Origin: Sphingomonas sp.
GTDB lineage: Bacteria; Pseudomonadota; Alphaproteobacteria; Sphingomonadales; Sphingomonadaceae
Direction: 5' to 3'
Length of the DNA stretch: 64,000 nt
Assembly (NCBI RefSeq): GCF_017304615.1
Contig: NZ_JAFKLZ010000001.1
Location: 868,001 to 932,000, forward strand
Shown piece after piece: positions 38,438 to 48,800 of this stretch. A program made the position numbers and the translations under genes. The notes beneath the pieces were generated by a model that worked only from the letters and a program-made list of their open reading frames with translations, was not told the origin of the DNA and did no database searches. The number at the start of each line of letters is the position of its first letter. The first letter of the stretch is position 1.

Positions 38438-40774
38438 CTGAGTTCTGGCGCATTAGGGCTAGTTGGAGCGGGTCTCGCGCTGGCGATCGTCGGCGCGTGC
38501 TGGATTCTCTATACCGGCCTGCGCGCGAAAGCGTCTGCGCGTGCGACGGCGGTCGGCAACGACAAGCTTGCGGCGTTACTGGAGTCGTCGCCCGCTCTGG
38601 CCATGATCGTGCGGCCTGATGGGCGGATCGACCTCTCCGATCGGCTGGTCGACTGGCTCGGTCTGTCATCGCCGCCGCGGTTCCTGGCGGACATGGCGGG
38701 TCCCGGCGCCGGATTGACGGGCGACGATGCCGGCGCGCTCGGCGATGCGGTCACGGCGGCGCAGAAGGCGGGCGAGCCGTTCGCCATGGCGATCCGGCCG
38801 CAGGGTTCGTCGCGCATGCTGACCGTACAGGGCCAGCGGGTGCCGCGCGAGGCCGGGGTCGATGGCGGGGTGGTCGTGTGGTTCTTCGACGCCACCGAAA
38901 CCCAGGCGCGGATCGGCGAATTGCTGGGCCAGACCGCGCAACTGACCGATGCGTTCGCGGCGCTGAAGGGGCTGATCGAGGCCGCGCCCCTGCCGATGTG
39001 GTATCGCGGGCCGGATCTGCGGCTGGCGATGGTCAATTCGGCCTATGTTCGTGCGGTTGAGGGGCAGGATGCGCGCGATGTCGTGACGCGGGGGGTCGAA
39101 CTGATCGAAGGGGCCGGCGCTGGCGGTCCCCTCGCCAATGCGGGTCGGGCACGCGATACCGACCGGCCGTCGATCGCCAATGCCCCCGCGACGATCGGCG
39201 GCGCGCGCAAGATGCTGCGCGTCCATGACGTGCCGCTGCCCACCCCGCCGGGCGGCGTCGCCGGTTTCGCGATCGACATCGACGAGCTCGAACAGGCGCG
39301 AAGCGGAATCAAGCGCTTCGCCGAGGCGCAAAGGGCGATGCTCGACCGCTTGTCCGCCGGAGTCGCGCAATTCGCCGCCGATCGCTCGCTCAGCTTCAGC
39401 AACGAACCCTTCATGCGCATGTTCGCGATGCGCGGCGAATGGCTGGCCGACCGGCCCGAATTCGATCGCGTGCTCGAGCGCATGCGCGAGGCCAAGCGCT
39501 TGCCGGAGGTGCGCGATTTTCCGGGCTGGAAAGCGGAGCGGCGCGACTGGTTCCTGGCCGCGACCGGCGCGATAGAGGAAAGCTGGACGCTGCCCGGTGG
39601 CGTGCACCTTCGTGTGGTCGGGCATCCGTTGCCCGATGGCGGGTTGCTGCTGATCTTCGAGGACCGCACCGAACAGGTCCAGCTAGCCAGCGCGCGCGAC
39701 ACCTTGCTTCGCGTGCGCACGGCGACGTTCGATAATCTGTTCGAGGCGATCGGCGTGTTCGCGGGCGACGGGCGGCTGCAGATCTGGAACGACAAGTTCC
39801 GCACGATCTGGGGGTTCGAAGAAGAGTTCCTGGCGACGCACCCGCGCATCGATTCGCTGGTCGCCGAAGGGTCAGGGCTGCTCGCGCAACCCAATCGGGC
39901 GGGCGTCATCGCCGAGCTGGTCCGGTCGGCGGCTGTAGGCCGGACGCAGCGGGCGGGTCGCGTCGCCTTTGCCGACGGGCGTCATTTCGAATTTGCCGGG
40001 GTGCCGCTGCCCGACGGCAACGCGCTGTTCACGATGCTCGATATTTCCGACAGCCGCCGCGCGGAACAGGCGCTGCGGGACCGCAACGAAGCGCTGGAGG
40101 CGGCAGATCGGATCAAGACCGCGTTCGTCGCCAGCATGAGCTACGAACTGCGCACCCCGCTGACCTCGATCCGCGGGTTCGCCGAGATGATGGGCGAGGG
40201 CTATGCCGGCAAATTGCCCAAACAGGCCGACGATTACGTCAACGCAATCCTCGAATCGGTCGCGCGTCTGTCGGCGTTGGTCGACGATGTCCTCGACCTG
40301 ACCGAAGGCGAACAGAAGATCGATCGCGCGGATGTCGATCTCGAAACGCTCGCCGCCGCCGCGGCCGAAGCCGTTGCGCCCGCCGCCAAGCGCAAGTCGA
40401 TCGACTTTGCCATCGAAGTCGCACCCTCGACGGGAACGGTGAACGGCGACGCGAAGAAGCTGCGCGAGATGATCGAACACTTGCTCCGTCACGCCGTCGC
40501 CGGGGTTGGCGAGCGGGGACGCGTGTTGCTGCACACCGACGGCGACGCGAAGGGCGCGCGGATCGTCGTGTCGGACGATGGCGCGGGGATGGACCAGGCC
40601 GCGGTCGATCGCGCGTTCGACCGTTTCGCCGAACCGGCTTTCCGCGATGAGTCGCGCGCACTGGGGCTTGGCCTGCCGATCGCCAGGCAAGTCGCGGAGG
40701 CGCACGGCGGCACGATCAAGCTGCTCTCCGAACCAGGATCAGGCACGCTGATCACGGTCGAGTTACCGCGATAG
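38438..40774 (+). CDS. divL: DivL-like atypical histidine kinase (Tyr in place of His)
   Basis: A 778-residue membrane sensor-like protein. A transmembrane helix (LGLVGAGLALAIVGACWILYTG) is followed by several PAS-like domains (about 45-110, 160-260, 290-390, 420-530). The HisKA helix reads SMSYELRTPLTSIRGF: the usual His is Tyr569. The HATPase domain has DDGAGM and GLGLPIARQVAEAHGG. Caulobacter DivL is similar in size and layout and also has Tyr at this site; there it controls CckA and so CtrA. The ATG at 38603 would delete the membrane helix; CTG 38438, six bases after AGGGAGG, is proposed instead. It overlaps tsaE. Confidence 0.85.
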   Translation: MSSGALGLVGAGLALAIVGACWILYTGLRAKASARATAVGNDKLAALLESSPALAMIVRPDGRIDLSDRLVDWLGLSSPPRFLADMAGPGAGLTGDDAGALGDAVTAAQKAGEPFAMAIRPQGSSRMLTVQGQRVPREAGVDGGVVVWFFDATETQARIGELLGQTAQLTDAFAALKGLIEAAPLPMWYRGPDLRLAMVNSAYVRAVEGQDARDVVTRGVELIEGAGAGGPLANAGRARDTDRPSIANAPATIGGARKMLRVHDVPLPTPPGGVAGFAIDIDELEQARSGIKRFAEAQRAMLDRLSAGVAQFAADRSLSFSNEPFMRMFAMRGEWLADRPEFDRVLERMREAKRLPEVRDFPGWKAERRDWFLAATGAIEESWTLPGGVHLRVVGHPLPDGGLLLIFEDRTEQVQLASARDTLLRVRTATFDNLFEAIGVFAGDGRLQIWNDKFRTIWGFEEEFLATHPRIDSLVAEGSGLLAQPNRAGVIAELVRSAAVGRTQRAGRVAFADGRHFEFAGVPLPDGNALFTMLDISDSRRAEQALRDRNEALEAADRIKTAFVASMSYELRTPLTSIRGFAEMMGEGYAGKLPKQADDYVNAILESVARLSALVDDVLDLTEGEQKIDRADVDLETLAAAAAEAVAPAAKRKSIDFAIEVAPSTGTVNGDAKKLREMIEHLLRHAVAGVGERGRVLLHTDGDAKGARIVVSDDGAGMDQAAVDRAFDRFAEPAFRDESRALGLGLPIARQVAEAHGGTIKLLSEPGSGTLITVELPR

Positions 40775-41214
40775 TGCGTCTCGCGACGCCGCAGGACAGC
40801 GAAAATTTGGGCGCGCAACTCGCCACCGTCGTTCGTGCCGGCGATGTCGTCACCTTGTCCGGACCGCTGGGTGCCGGGAAGACGAGCATTGCGCGCGGCC
40901 TGCTCGCGGCGCTGGGGCTGGCCGAGGAAGCGCCGTCGCCGACCTTCGCGATCGTCCAGCCCTATGCCCCGCCCGAGACGCGATTGCCGGTCATGCATGT
41001 CGACCTCTACCGGATCGAGGATGTGCAGGAGATCGACGAGCTAGGGCTGGACGAGGCGCGAGCGGACTCGGTCCTGCTGATCGAATGGCCGGAGCGCGCG
41101 CCGGGGCGCTGGCCCGACGCGCTGGCGCTGAGCCTGGACTTCGCACCGGATGGCGGTCGCGCCTTGACAGTTGAGGTGCCCGCGGCATGGGAAGGGCGAT
41201 GGCCCCTGACATGA
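40774..41214 (+). CDS. tsaE: tRNA threonylcarbamoyladenosine biosynthesis ATPase TsaE
   Basis: ATPase of the complex that makes t6A at position 37 of tRNAs reading ANN codons, with TsaB and TsaD. The 146-residue protein has the P-loop GPLGAGKTS, SPTFAIVQPY, and the DLYRIEDVQEIDELGLDE Walker-B-like region with LLIEWPERA. Start GTG 40774 shares a base with the divL stop (TAGTG), and the stop overlaps the next gene (ATGA). Confidence 0.95.
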   Translation: MRLATPQDSENLGAQLATVVRAGDVVTLSGPLGAGKTSIARGLLAALGLAEEAPSPTFAIVQPYAPPETRLPVMHVDLYRIEDVQEIDELGLDEARADSVLLIEWPERAPGRWPDALALSLDFAPDGGRALTVEVPAAWEGRWPLT

Positions 41215-42194
41215 ATCCGCCCGCTGGCGCCGCTGCTTTCCTCGCTGGTTTGGGGTGGGGCGACGCCGACGTTCTGCCGCTGGCGGGCGACGCGTCGTTC
41301 CGGCGCTATTTCCGCGTCGCCGACCATGGCCGCAGCGCGATCCTGATGGATGCGCCGCCGCCGCACGAGGATCCCAGGCCGTTCCTCGACGTGGCGGAGT
41401 GGCTTACGGCGCGCGGCTTTCCGGCACCCGCGATTATCGGCACCGATCTGGCGCAGGGGCTGGTGCTGCTCGAGGATTTCGGCGACGCCCGGATGCGCGA
41501 GACGGTCGATGCCGCGCCGGAATCGCTGTTGCGGCTCTACGAAGCGGCGGTCGATATTCTGATCCGCCTGCGCGGCGAACCGGCCGGGCCGTGGAAACCC
41601 TATGACCGCAGCGAGCTGCACCGCGAAGCCGACCTGCTGGTCGAATGGTATTGCCCGGCGGTCGGGCTCGACGTCAGTCTCGACGAATATCACGCGGCGT
41701 GGGACGCGGTGTTCGAAACGGCGCTGGCGTCCGAACCAGTGACGGTGCTGCGCGACTATCACGCCGAAAACCTGATGCTGATCGGCGGGACCGAGGCGCT
41801 CGGCTTGCTCGATTTTCAAGACGCGGCGGCGGGGCATCCGGCGTACGATCTCGTCTCGCTGCTGCAGGATGCGCGGCGCGACGTCGAACCCGCGATCGAG
41901 GCGGCGATGCTCGACCGCTATCGCCGGATCACCGGGGTCGGCGAGGATTTCGACGCGGCCTATCACGTACTCGGTGCGCAGCGGAACGCGAAGATCGTCG
42001 GCATCTTCACGCGGCTGTGGCAGCGTGACGGCAAGCCGCGCTACCCGGCGCTCTGCCCGCGCGTATGGCGCTATCTCAACGCCGACCTGCGCCATCCGGC
42101 GCTCGCCCCGGTCCAGGCTTGGTTCGACACCAACATCCCGCCCGACAAACGCGGCGACCCGATGGAGATCGGCGCGGAGAAAGCCGGAGCATGA
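41211..42194 (+). CDS. amgK: AmgK-like anomeric sugar kinase (aminoglycoside phosphotransferase fold)
   Basis: Probably phosphorylates N-acetylmuramate or N-acetylglucosamine at C1 in peptidoglycan recycling. The 327-residue protein has an APH fold: DASFRRYFRV, VLLEDFGDARM, the catalytic loop RDYHAENLML and the metal motif LLDFQDAAAGHPAYDLVSLL. The next gene is a MurU-like nucleotidyltransferase, the pair described for the MurU recycling route in Pseudomonas. ATG 41211 overlaps the tsaE stop; ATG 41199 and 41187 are alternatives. Confidence 0.85.
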   Translation: MNPPAGAAAFLAGLGWGDADVLPLAGDASFRRYFRVADHGRSAILMDAPPPHEDPRPFLDVAEWLTARGFPAPAIIGTDLAQGLVLLEDFGDARMRETVDAAPESLLRLYEAAVDILIRLRGEPAGPWKPYDRSELHREADLLVEWYCPAVGLDVSLDEYHAAWDAVFETALASEPVTVLRDYHAENLMLIGGTEALGLLDFQDAAAGHPAYDLVSLLQDARRDVEPAIEAAMLDRYRRITGVGEDFDAAYHVLGAQRNAKIVGIFTRLWQRDGKPRYPALCPRVWRYLNADLRHPALAPVQAWFDTNIPPDKRGDPMEIGAEKAGA

Positions 42195-42952
42195 CCGCGA
42201 AGAGGACGCTCGCGATCCGGCCCGACCCCGGCGGCACGGTGCCTGACACCGCGATGGTGATGGCGGCGGGCCTCGGCAAGCGGATGCGTCCGCTGACTGC
42301 GACGCGGCCCAAGCCGCTGATCCCGGTCGCGGGCAAGGCCTTGCTCGACCATGTGTTCGACCGGCTGCGCGCGGCGGGAATCAAGCGCGCCGTCGTCAAC
42401 GTCCATTACCTCGCCGACGCGCTCGAAGCGCATTTGAAGTCGCATGTGAAGGACGTCGAGATCATCGTGTCCGACGAGCGCGACCGGTTGATGGAGACTG
42501 GCGGCGGGCTGGTGAAGGCGCGTGAGATGATCGGCGACCAGCCGTTCCTGTGTGTCAACGCCGACAATCTGTGGATCGACGGGCCGGCCGACACGATCAA
42601 GCTGCTCGCGTCGCGCTGGGACGATGCGACGATGGACGCGCTGCTGCTGGTCGTGCCGTATGCCCGTGCGCACAACCATCCGGGACGCGGCGACTTTCAT
42701 CTCGATGCGCAGGGGAAGATCACCGGCCGCCGCAAGCCCGGCCGTGTCGCGCCGTTCGTTTATACCGGGGTCCAGATCCTATCACCGCGCGTGATCCGCG
42801 ACTGGCCGGAAGGGCCGTTCTCGACCAACCTGTTCTGGGACCGCGCGATCGAGGCGGGGCGCGCCTACGGCTTCGTTCATCAGGGGCTGTGGTTCGACGT
42901 CGGATCGCCACCCGCCATTGCGAAGACCGAGGCTCTCCTGATCGATGCCTGA
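42191..42952 (+). CDS. murU: MurU-like N-acetylmuramate 1-phosphate uridylyltransferase
   Basis: Nucleotidyltransferase that would make UDP-MurNAc from MurNAc-1-P and UTP, bypassing the fosfomycin-sensitive MurA step. The 253-residue protein has the signature MVMAAGLGKRMRPLTATRPK, then PLIPVAGKALLDHV and NADNLWIDG. A sugar-1-phosphate thymidylyl- or mannose-1-P transferase is possible from sequence alone; the pairing with the AmgK-like gene decides the call. ATG 42191 overlaps the previous stop by ATGA and its stop overlaps addB by eight bases. Confidence 0.85.
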   Translation: MTAKRTLAIRPDPGGTVPDTAMVMAAGLGKRMRPLTATRPKPLIPVAGKALLDHVFDRLRAAGIKRAVVNVHYLADALEAHLKSHVKDVEIIVSDERDRLMETGGGLVKAREMIGDQPFLCVNADNLWIDGPADTIKLLASRWDDATMDALLLVVPYARAHNHPGRGDFHLDAQGKITGRRKPGRVAPFVYTGVQILSPRVIRDWPEGPFSTNLFWDRAIEAGRAYGFVHQGLWFDVGSPPAIAKTEALLIDA

Positions 42953-45899
42953 GCGCGGCCTCGCGCTCTATACGATCCCCGCGCAGCGCGCGTTCGCGGA
43001 CTCGCTGGTTGCGGGACTGATGAAGCGGTACGGCGACGACCCGTTGCGGCTGGCGCGCGGGACCGTGTTGTTGCCCAATAATCGCGGCCGGCGTGCCGTG
43101 CAGGACGCGTTCGTGCGCGCGAGCGGCGGCGGATTGCTGTTGCCGCGCCTGGTGACGATCGGCGATCCGTCGCTCGACGAGGCGGCGGGGGCGCTGCTCG
43201 ATCCCGCCGATGACGATGCGCCGCTACCGCCGGCGGTCGATCCGCTCGCGCGGCGAATGATCCTGGCGCGACTGGTCGGGGAGGCGCGTGCGAAGGCGGG
43301 CGATCCGGTGACGACGGACGAAGCGGTGCGGTTGGCTGGTGCGCTCGCCCGGACGCTCGATCAGTTGCTGGTCGAGGAGGTCGATCCGCGCGCGCTTCGC
43401 GGCATCGACCTGGCCGAGGCACTGTCGGAGCATTGGGACCGCGCGCGCGAATTGTTCGAACTGGTGATCGAGCGCTGGCCCGTCGAACTCGCACGGATCG
43501 GCGCGATCGACGCGGCGGACCGGCGCGCGAAGATGCTGCGACGGCTGGCCGGCCGGTGGAAGAATTCGCCGCCGTCCGGGTTCGTGTGCGCGGCGGGAAT
43601 CAGCGATCCGGCGCCGGCCGTCGCGTTGCTGCTGCGCCGTGTCGCCGAATTGCCCGAGGGTAGTGTGATTTTCCAGGACCTCGCGCTCGAGATACCCGAC
43701 GAGGAATGGGACGCACTAGGCCCGCACGATCCCGATCCCGAAACCGGCTTGCGCAGGCGATCGATCGAGACGCACCCGCAATTCCAGCCGAAGCTGTTGC
43801 TCGACCGGATCGGCGCGGGGCGCGGCGAGGTGCGGCAGTGGCCAGCGGGATCGGGCCACGACGCGTCGCTGGCGCGTGGGCGGGCGATCGCCAATGCGCT
43901 GGCGCCCGCCGATTTCACCGGCAAGTGGACCACGCTGGACGCCGACCGGCGGCGGTTGGCGGGGATCCGCGCGGTGGAACTGGCGACCGCCGCCGACGAG
44001 GCGCAAGCCATCGCGCTGGCGCTGCGCGAGGTGCTGGAGACGCCGGGGAGGACGGCGGCGCTCGTTACGCCCGACCGCGCGCTGGCGGAACGCGTCGCCG
44101 CGCGTTGCGCCCGCTGGAAGATCGAGATCGACGATAGCGCGGGTCGGCCGCTGGCGACGCGCGCGCCGGGTACGTTGCTGACCGTGCTGGCGGAAGCGGC
44201 GGCGCAGGATTTCGCGCCCCAGGCGTTGCTCGCCTTGCTCAAGCATCCGCTCGTCCAGAGCGGTCCGCCGCGCACGCTGTGGCTGGACGGCGTGCGGGAC
44301 CTGGATCGCGCGCTCCGGGGACCGCGCCCCGCGCCGGGCCTCGACGGGATCGATACGCACCTGCGCGACGGCGAAGAGCGTGAGGCGGAGATCCGTGCGG
44401 CGGCGCGCGAAGCGTGGCCCGACATGCGCGTCCTGCTCGAACCCATCGCCAGATGTTTCGGCGATGGCGAACAGCCGCTGGCGGCGATGATCGCGACGCT
44501 GCGCGAGACGGCGCAGGCATTGTGCGGCGACATGCTCTGGGCGGGGCCCGCCGGTCGCGCCGCGGCGGAACTGCTGGCCGATCTCGAGGTCGAGGCGGCG
44601 AACGGCCCGCCGACCGCCGACCCGGCCAGCGTCGCGCCGCTGCTTCGCACGCTGATGGAGGAAGTCGCGGTGCGGCCGCCGCAGGGTGGGCATCCGCGGC
44701 TCGCGATCTACGGCCTGATCGAGGCGCGGTCGCAGACCGCCGACCTGATGATCCTAGGCGGCCTCAACGAAGGCACCTGGCCCGCCATCGCCCAGCCCGA
44801 CCCCTGGCTCGCACCCCGCATCCGCGCCGAACTCGGCTTGCCGGGGCTGGAGCGCAATATCGGCGTCGCGGCGCACGATTTCGCCAACGCACTCGGCGCG
44901 CCAAAGGTGCTGATCACGCGGGCGCGGCGCGATGGGCGTTCACCGACGTTGGCCTCGCGCTTCTGGCTGCGGCTGGAGGCGATGGCGGGCGACCGGTTCG
45001 AATACGCGCCCGAACTGGCCGACTGGGCGGCGGCGATCGACGATCCGGGCGAGCATAGTCCTCAACGCCGACCTGATCCGTCGCCTAGAGTGAAAGACCG
45101 GCCGCGGCAAATCTCCGTGACCGAAGTCGATCGCCTCAAGGCCGATCCCTATTCCTTCTACGCCCGCCGCATCCTGAAACTGTCGCCGATCGACCCCGTC
45201 GATGCAGAGCCGAGCGCGGCGTGGCGCGGGAGCCAGGTACATACCGTCCTGGAAAAATGGTTCGTCGAGGATGACGCCGCGCCGGGCACGCTGCAAATGC
45301 GGGCGGCGTCGTTGATCGGCGATGCGCGGACGCATCCCATGATCCGCGCGCTTTGGGGGCCGCGGCTTATGGAAGCGATCGATTGGATCGACGGCGAGGT
45401 GGCTGCGAAATCGGGCGAGCGGCGCATCCTGCGGGTCGAAGGGTCGGGCAAGATGCAGCTCGCCGGGATCGACCTGTCGGGCCGGTTCGACCGCATCGAC
45501 CGCAATGCCGATGGCACGTTGACGGTGGTCGATTACAAGACCGGCCAGCCTCCCTCGACCGCCGCGGTGCGCGAAGGGTTCAGCCTGCAACTCGGGTTGC
45601 TCGGCCTGATGGCGCAGCAGGGGGCGTTCGACGGCGTCGGCGGGAGGGCGACCGGGTTCGAATATTGGTCGCTTGCGAAGAAGAACGGGCGGTTCGGCTT
45701 TGTCGCGTCGCCGTGCAAGGGGAAGGACCCGGTTCCGCCCGACGAGTTTGTGGATCTCGCACGGCGCAATTTCGTCGGCGCGGCGAAGCGATGGCTGACC
45801 GGCGGCGACGCGTTCGTCGCCAAGCTCAATCCTGACTACGCCAACTACGCCGATTACGACCAGTTGATGCGCCGAGACGAATGGTATGGCCGTGAGTAA
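42945..45899 (+). CDS. addB: double-strand break repair protein AddB
   Basis: Subunit of the AddAB helicase-nuclease that processes DNA ends for recombination, 984 residues. AddB lacks classical helicase motif I here, as in alphaproteobacterial AddB. The C-terminal nuclease has AWRGSQVHTVLEKWF and the catalytic VVDYKTGQPPS. Other family segments seen are VLLPNNRGRRAVQDAF, AIYGLIEARSQTADLMILGG and NEGTWPA. I see no cluster of four Cys around the nuclease domain that would form an iron-sulfur staple. It overlaps addA by 14 bases. Confidence 0.93.
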   Translation: MPERGLALYTIPAQRAFADSLVAGLMKRYGDDPLRLARGTVLLPNNRGRRAVQDAFVRASGGGLLLPRLVTIGDPSLDEAAGALLDPADDDAPLPPAVDPLARRMILARLVGEARAKAGDPVTTDEAVRLAGALARTLDQLLVEEVDPRALRGIDLAEALSEHWDRARELFELVIERWPVELARIGAIDAADRRAKMLRRLAGRWKNSPPSGFVCAAGISDPAPAVALLLRRVAELPEGSVIFQDLALEIPDEEWDALGPHDPDPETGLRRRSIETHPQFQPKLLLDRIGAGRGEVRQWPAGSGHDASLARGRAIANALAPADFTGKWTTLDADRRRLAGIRAVELATAADEAQAIALALREVLETPGRTAALVTPDRALAERVAARCARWKIEIDDSAGRPLATRAPGTLLTVLAEAAAQDFAPQALLALLKHPLVQSGPPRTLWLDGVRDLDRALRGPRPAPGLDGIDTHLRDGEEREAEIRAAAREAWPDMRVLLEPIARCFGDGEQPLAAMIATLRETAQALCGDMLWAGPAGRAAAELLADLEVEAANGPPTADPASVAPLLRTLMEEVAVRPPQGGHPRLAIYGLIEARSQTADLMILGGLNEGTWPAIAQPDPWLAPRIRAELGLPGLERNIGVAAHDFANALGAPKVLITRARRDGRSPTLASRFWLRLEAMAGDRFEYAPELADWAAAIDDPGEHSPQRRPDPSPRVKDRPRQISVTEVDRLKADPYSFYARRILKLSPIDPVDAEPSAAWRGSQVHTVLEKWFVEDDAAPGTLQMRAASLIGDARTHPMIRALWGPRLMEAIDWIDGEVAAKSGERRILRVEGSGKMQLAGIDLSGRFDRIDRNADGTLTVVDYKTGQPPSTAAVREGFSLQLGLLGLMAQQGAFDGVGGRATGFEYWSLAKKNGRFGFVASPCKGKDPVPPDEFVDLARRNFVGAAKRWLTGGDAFVAKLNPDYANYADYDQLMRRDEWYGRE

Positions 45900-48800
45900 G
45901 CCCGCCGGGAACTTGCCGCCTTTGGTCGCGGAGCAGAAGCGCGCGAGCGATCCGCGTGCGCACGTCTGGCTCGCAGCTTCGGCGGGGACGGGCAAGACGC
46001 AGGTACTGGCGGCGCGGGTCTATCGCCTGCTGCTCGGCGGGACCGATCCTGGCGCGATCCTGTGCCTGACCTTCACCAAGGCGGGCGCGGCGGAAATGGC
46101 GGGGCGGATCAACGCGCGGCTGGCGGCGTGGGTGCGGATGAAGGACGAGGCCTTGTTCGCCGACCTTCGCGCGCTCGGCGAGGAAGGCGGGCCGAAACAG
46201 CAAGCGCTAGCGCGGACCCTGTTCGCCAAGGTGCTCGACGCGCCGGGCGGCGGCATCCGCATCCAGACGATCCACGGTTTCTGCCAGTCGCTGCTTGCGG
46301 CGTTTCCCGTCGAGGCGGGGCTGGTGCCGGGATTCCGTCCGCTGGAGGGGCGCGAGGAAGCGCAACTGGCGCACGAAGCGCTGGCCGGCATGCTGGTTGA
46401 TGCCGAGCGCGACGGCCGCGCCGGACCGACCACCGCGATCGGCGCGCTGAGCAAGGCGCTGGGCGAGGGCGGGGCGGAAGCGTTTCTCCACGCCTGCGCG
46501 AAGGCCCCGGATGCGCTGGCGGCGTTGCCGAGGGGGGAGGGGGTCCAGCCGTATATTCGCCGCGCGCTCGATCTGCCGCCCTGCGACGTTGAGGAGGTGA
46601 TCGCCGAGGGCTGTGCGGCAATCGACGAGGAAGGATTGCGCGTCCTGCATGACTTCAACCTTGCCTGGGGCACGAAGGGTGGTCTTGAGCGCGCCGGGTT
46701 GATCCGTGACTGGCTCGAACTTCCGTCGGCCGAGCGTGTCGCCGGGCTGGAAACCCTTCATCGCGTCTGGGCCAAGGCCGACGGCGACATCCGCTCGTTC
46801 GCCAAGGGCCAGGCGCCGCAGGATCCCGATTATCCGCTGACCGCCACCGCCTTCTACGACGAATGCGCTGCCTTGCTCGCGCTCCGTACGCGGGCCGCCT
46901 ATGCCGACCTGCTCGCACAAGGACTGAGCGTCGGGCGCGACTATGCCGAGGCGTATCGGACGGCCAAGCGGCGCGCGGGCGCGGTCGATTTTGACGATCT
47001 GATTCGCGCCACGGCCGACCTGCTCGGCCAACCCGGCATGGGCGACTGGGTGCGTTACAAGCTCGACCAGGCGACCGACCATGTCCTGATCGACGAGGCC
47101 CAGGATACCAACGCCAACCAATGGGCGATCGTCCGTTCGATCGTGGACGACTTCTTCGCCGGATCGGGCGCCAAGGACCGCAAGGTGCGGACGTTGTTCA
47201 CGGTCGGCGATCACAAGCAGGCGATCTTCGGATTCCAGGGCACCGACCCGGCATTCTTCAACGCCGCCGAGCATCTGTTTCGCGGATTGGCCGACGTCGC
47301 GAGCGACCTGCCGGAATTCGAGCCGATTCCATTCGAGCGCCTGTCGCTTACCGCGTCGTTCCGCTCTACCCGGACCGTTCTGGAGTTCATCGACGCGGCG
47401 ATCGGGGCGCTTCCCGGAGACGGGATGGGGGCGATCGACCTGGAACTGCACGCCAGCGAAGTGCGCGGCCCGGGCCAGGTCAATCTCTGGTCGCCGACGC
47501 TCGCCGAGCTAGGCGATGACGATGGCGAGGAAGGCTGGGTCGCCGACGCGGTGCGTGCGCATGCGACGCGGATCGCGCGGCAGGTGAAGGCTTGGATCGA
47601 CGATGGCGTCATGCTGGAGAGCAAGGGGCGGCCGTTGCGGCCCGAGGATGTGATGATCCTGGTCAAGCGGCGCGGTGAACTCGCGTCGCTGATCGTCGCC
47701 CGGCTCTATGCCGAGGGCGTGCCGGTGGCGGGGGTGGACCGGCTGCGGCTGACCGCGCCGCTCGCGGTGCAGGACCTGCTCGCCGCGATCCGTTTCGTGC
47801 TGCAACCGCGCGACGACCTGTCGCTCGCCAGCCTGCTGGTGTCACCGCTGATCGGCTGGAGCCAGGACGAGCTGATGCACGCCGCGATGAAGCGGCGCGG
47901 CGGACTGTGGCAGCACCTTCAGGCGACGCAGCCGGCCGAACGGCTCGACTCGCTCAACGCGATGCTGCGCCGCGCCGATTTCACGACGCCCTATGTGTTT
48001 CTGGAGGAGTTGCTGACCGGCCCGCTCGACGGAAGACGCAAGTTGTTGCGGCGGCTTGGTCAGGAAGCGCGCGACCCGATCGACGAACTGCTCAACGCTG
48101 CGTTGGAGTTCGAACGCGTCGCGATTCCTTCGCTGCAACGCTTTCTCGACTGGTTCGATCGCGGCGATGTCGAGATCAAGCGCGAAATGGAGGAGGCGCG
48201 CGGCGCGGTGCGAGTAATGACGGCCCATGCGGCGAAGGGACTGCAAGCGCCCTTGGTCATCCTGGCCGACGCCACCGCTGATCCCGAATCGGGGCCGCGA
48301 TCGACGATGAGCTGGGACGTGGAGGGAGCGAAACTGCCGATCTTCCGCCCGAGGAAGGACCAGCAATCCGGGCCGTTGGCCGAGGCGATCGAGGCGGCGG
48401 ACCGGCGCGAACTCGCGGAGCATTGGCGGTTGTTTTACGTCGCCGCGACGAGGGCCGAGGAACGGCTGGAGATTGCCGGCGCGCTCGGTCCCAGGGCCAA
48501 GGGCGTGCCGTCCGAGAATAGCTGGTACACTGTCGCCGATACGGCGCTGGTGTCGCTCGGGGCGGGCGAGAGTGCGGCGGCGCGGCGGTCGTTCACAGGC
48601 ACCGAACCGCAGCCGCCCGTCGCGGCTTCTCCGAAGGTCGAGACCGTCGCCACACGAACCGATTTGCCAGCGTGGGCGCGCGAACCTGCGCCGATCGAAT
48701 CGCGCCCGCCGCGCCCGCTCGCCCCGTCCTCGATCGGCGAGGACGACGTGCCCGACCCGCCGCCCACGCCAGCGATGCGCGCCGCGGCCGAGCGCGGGCG

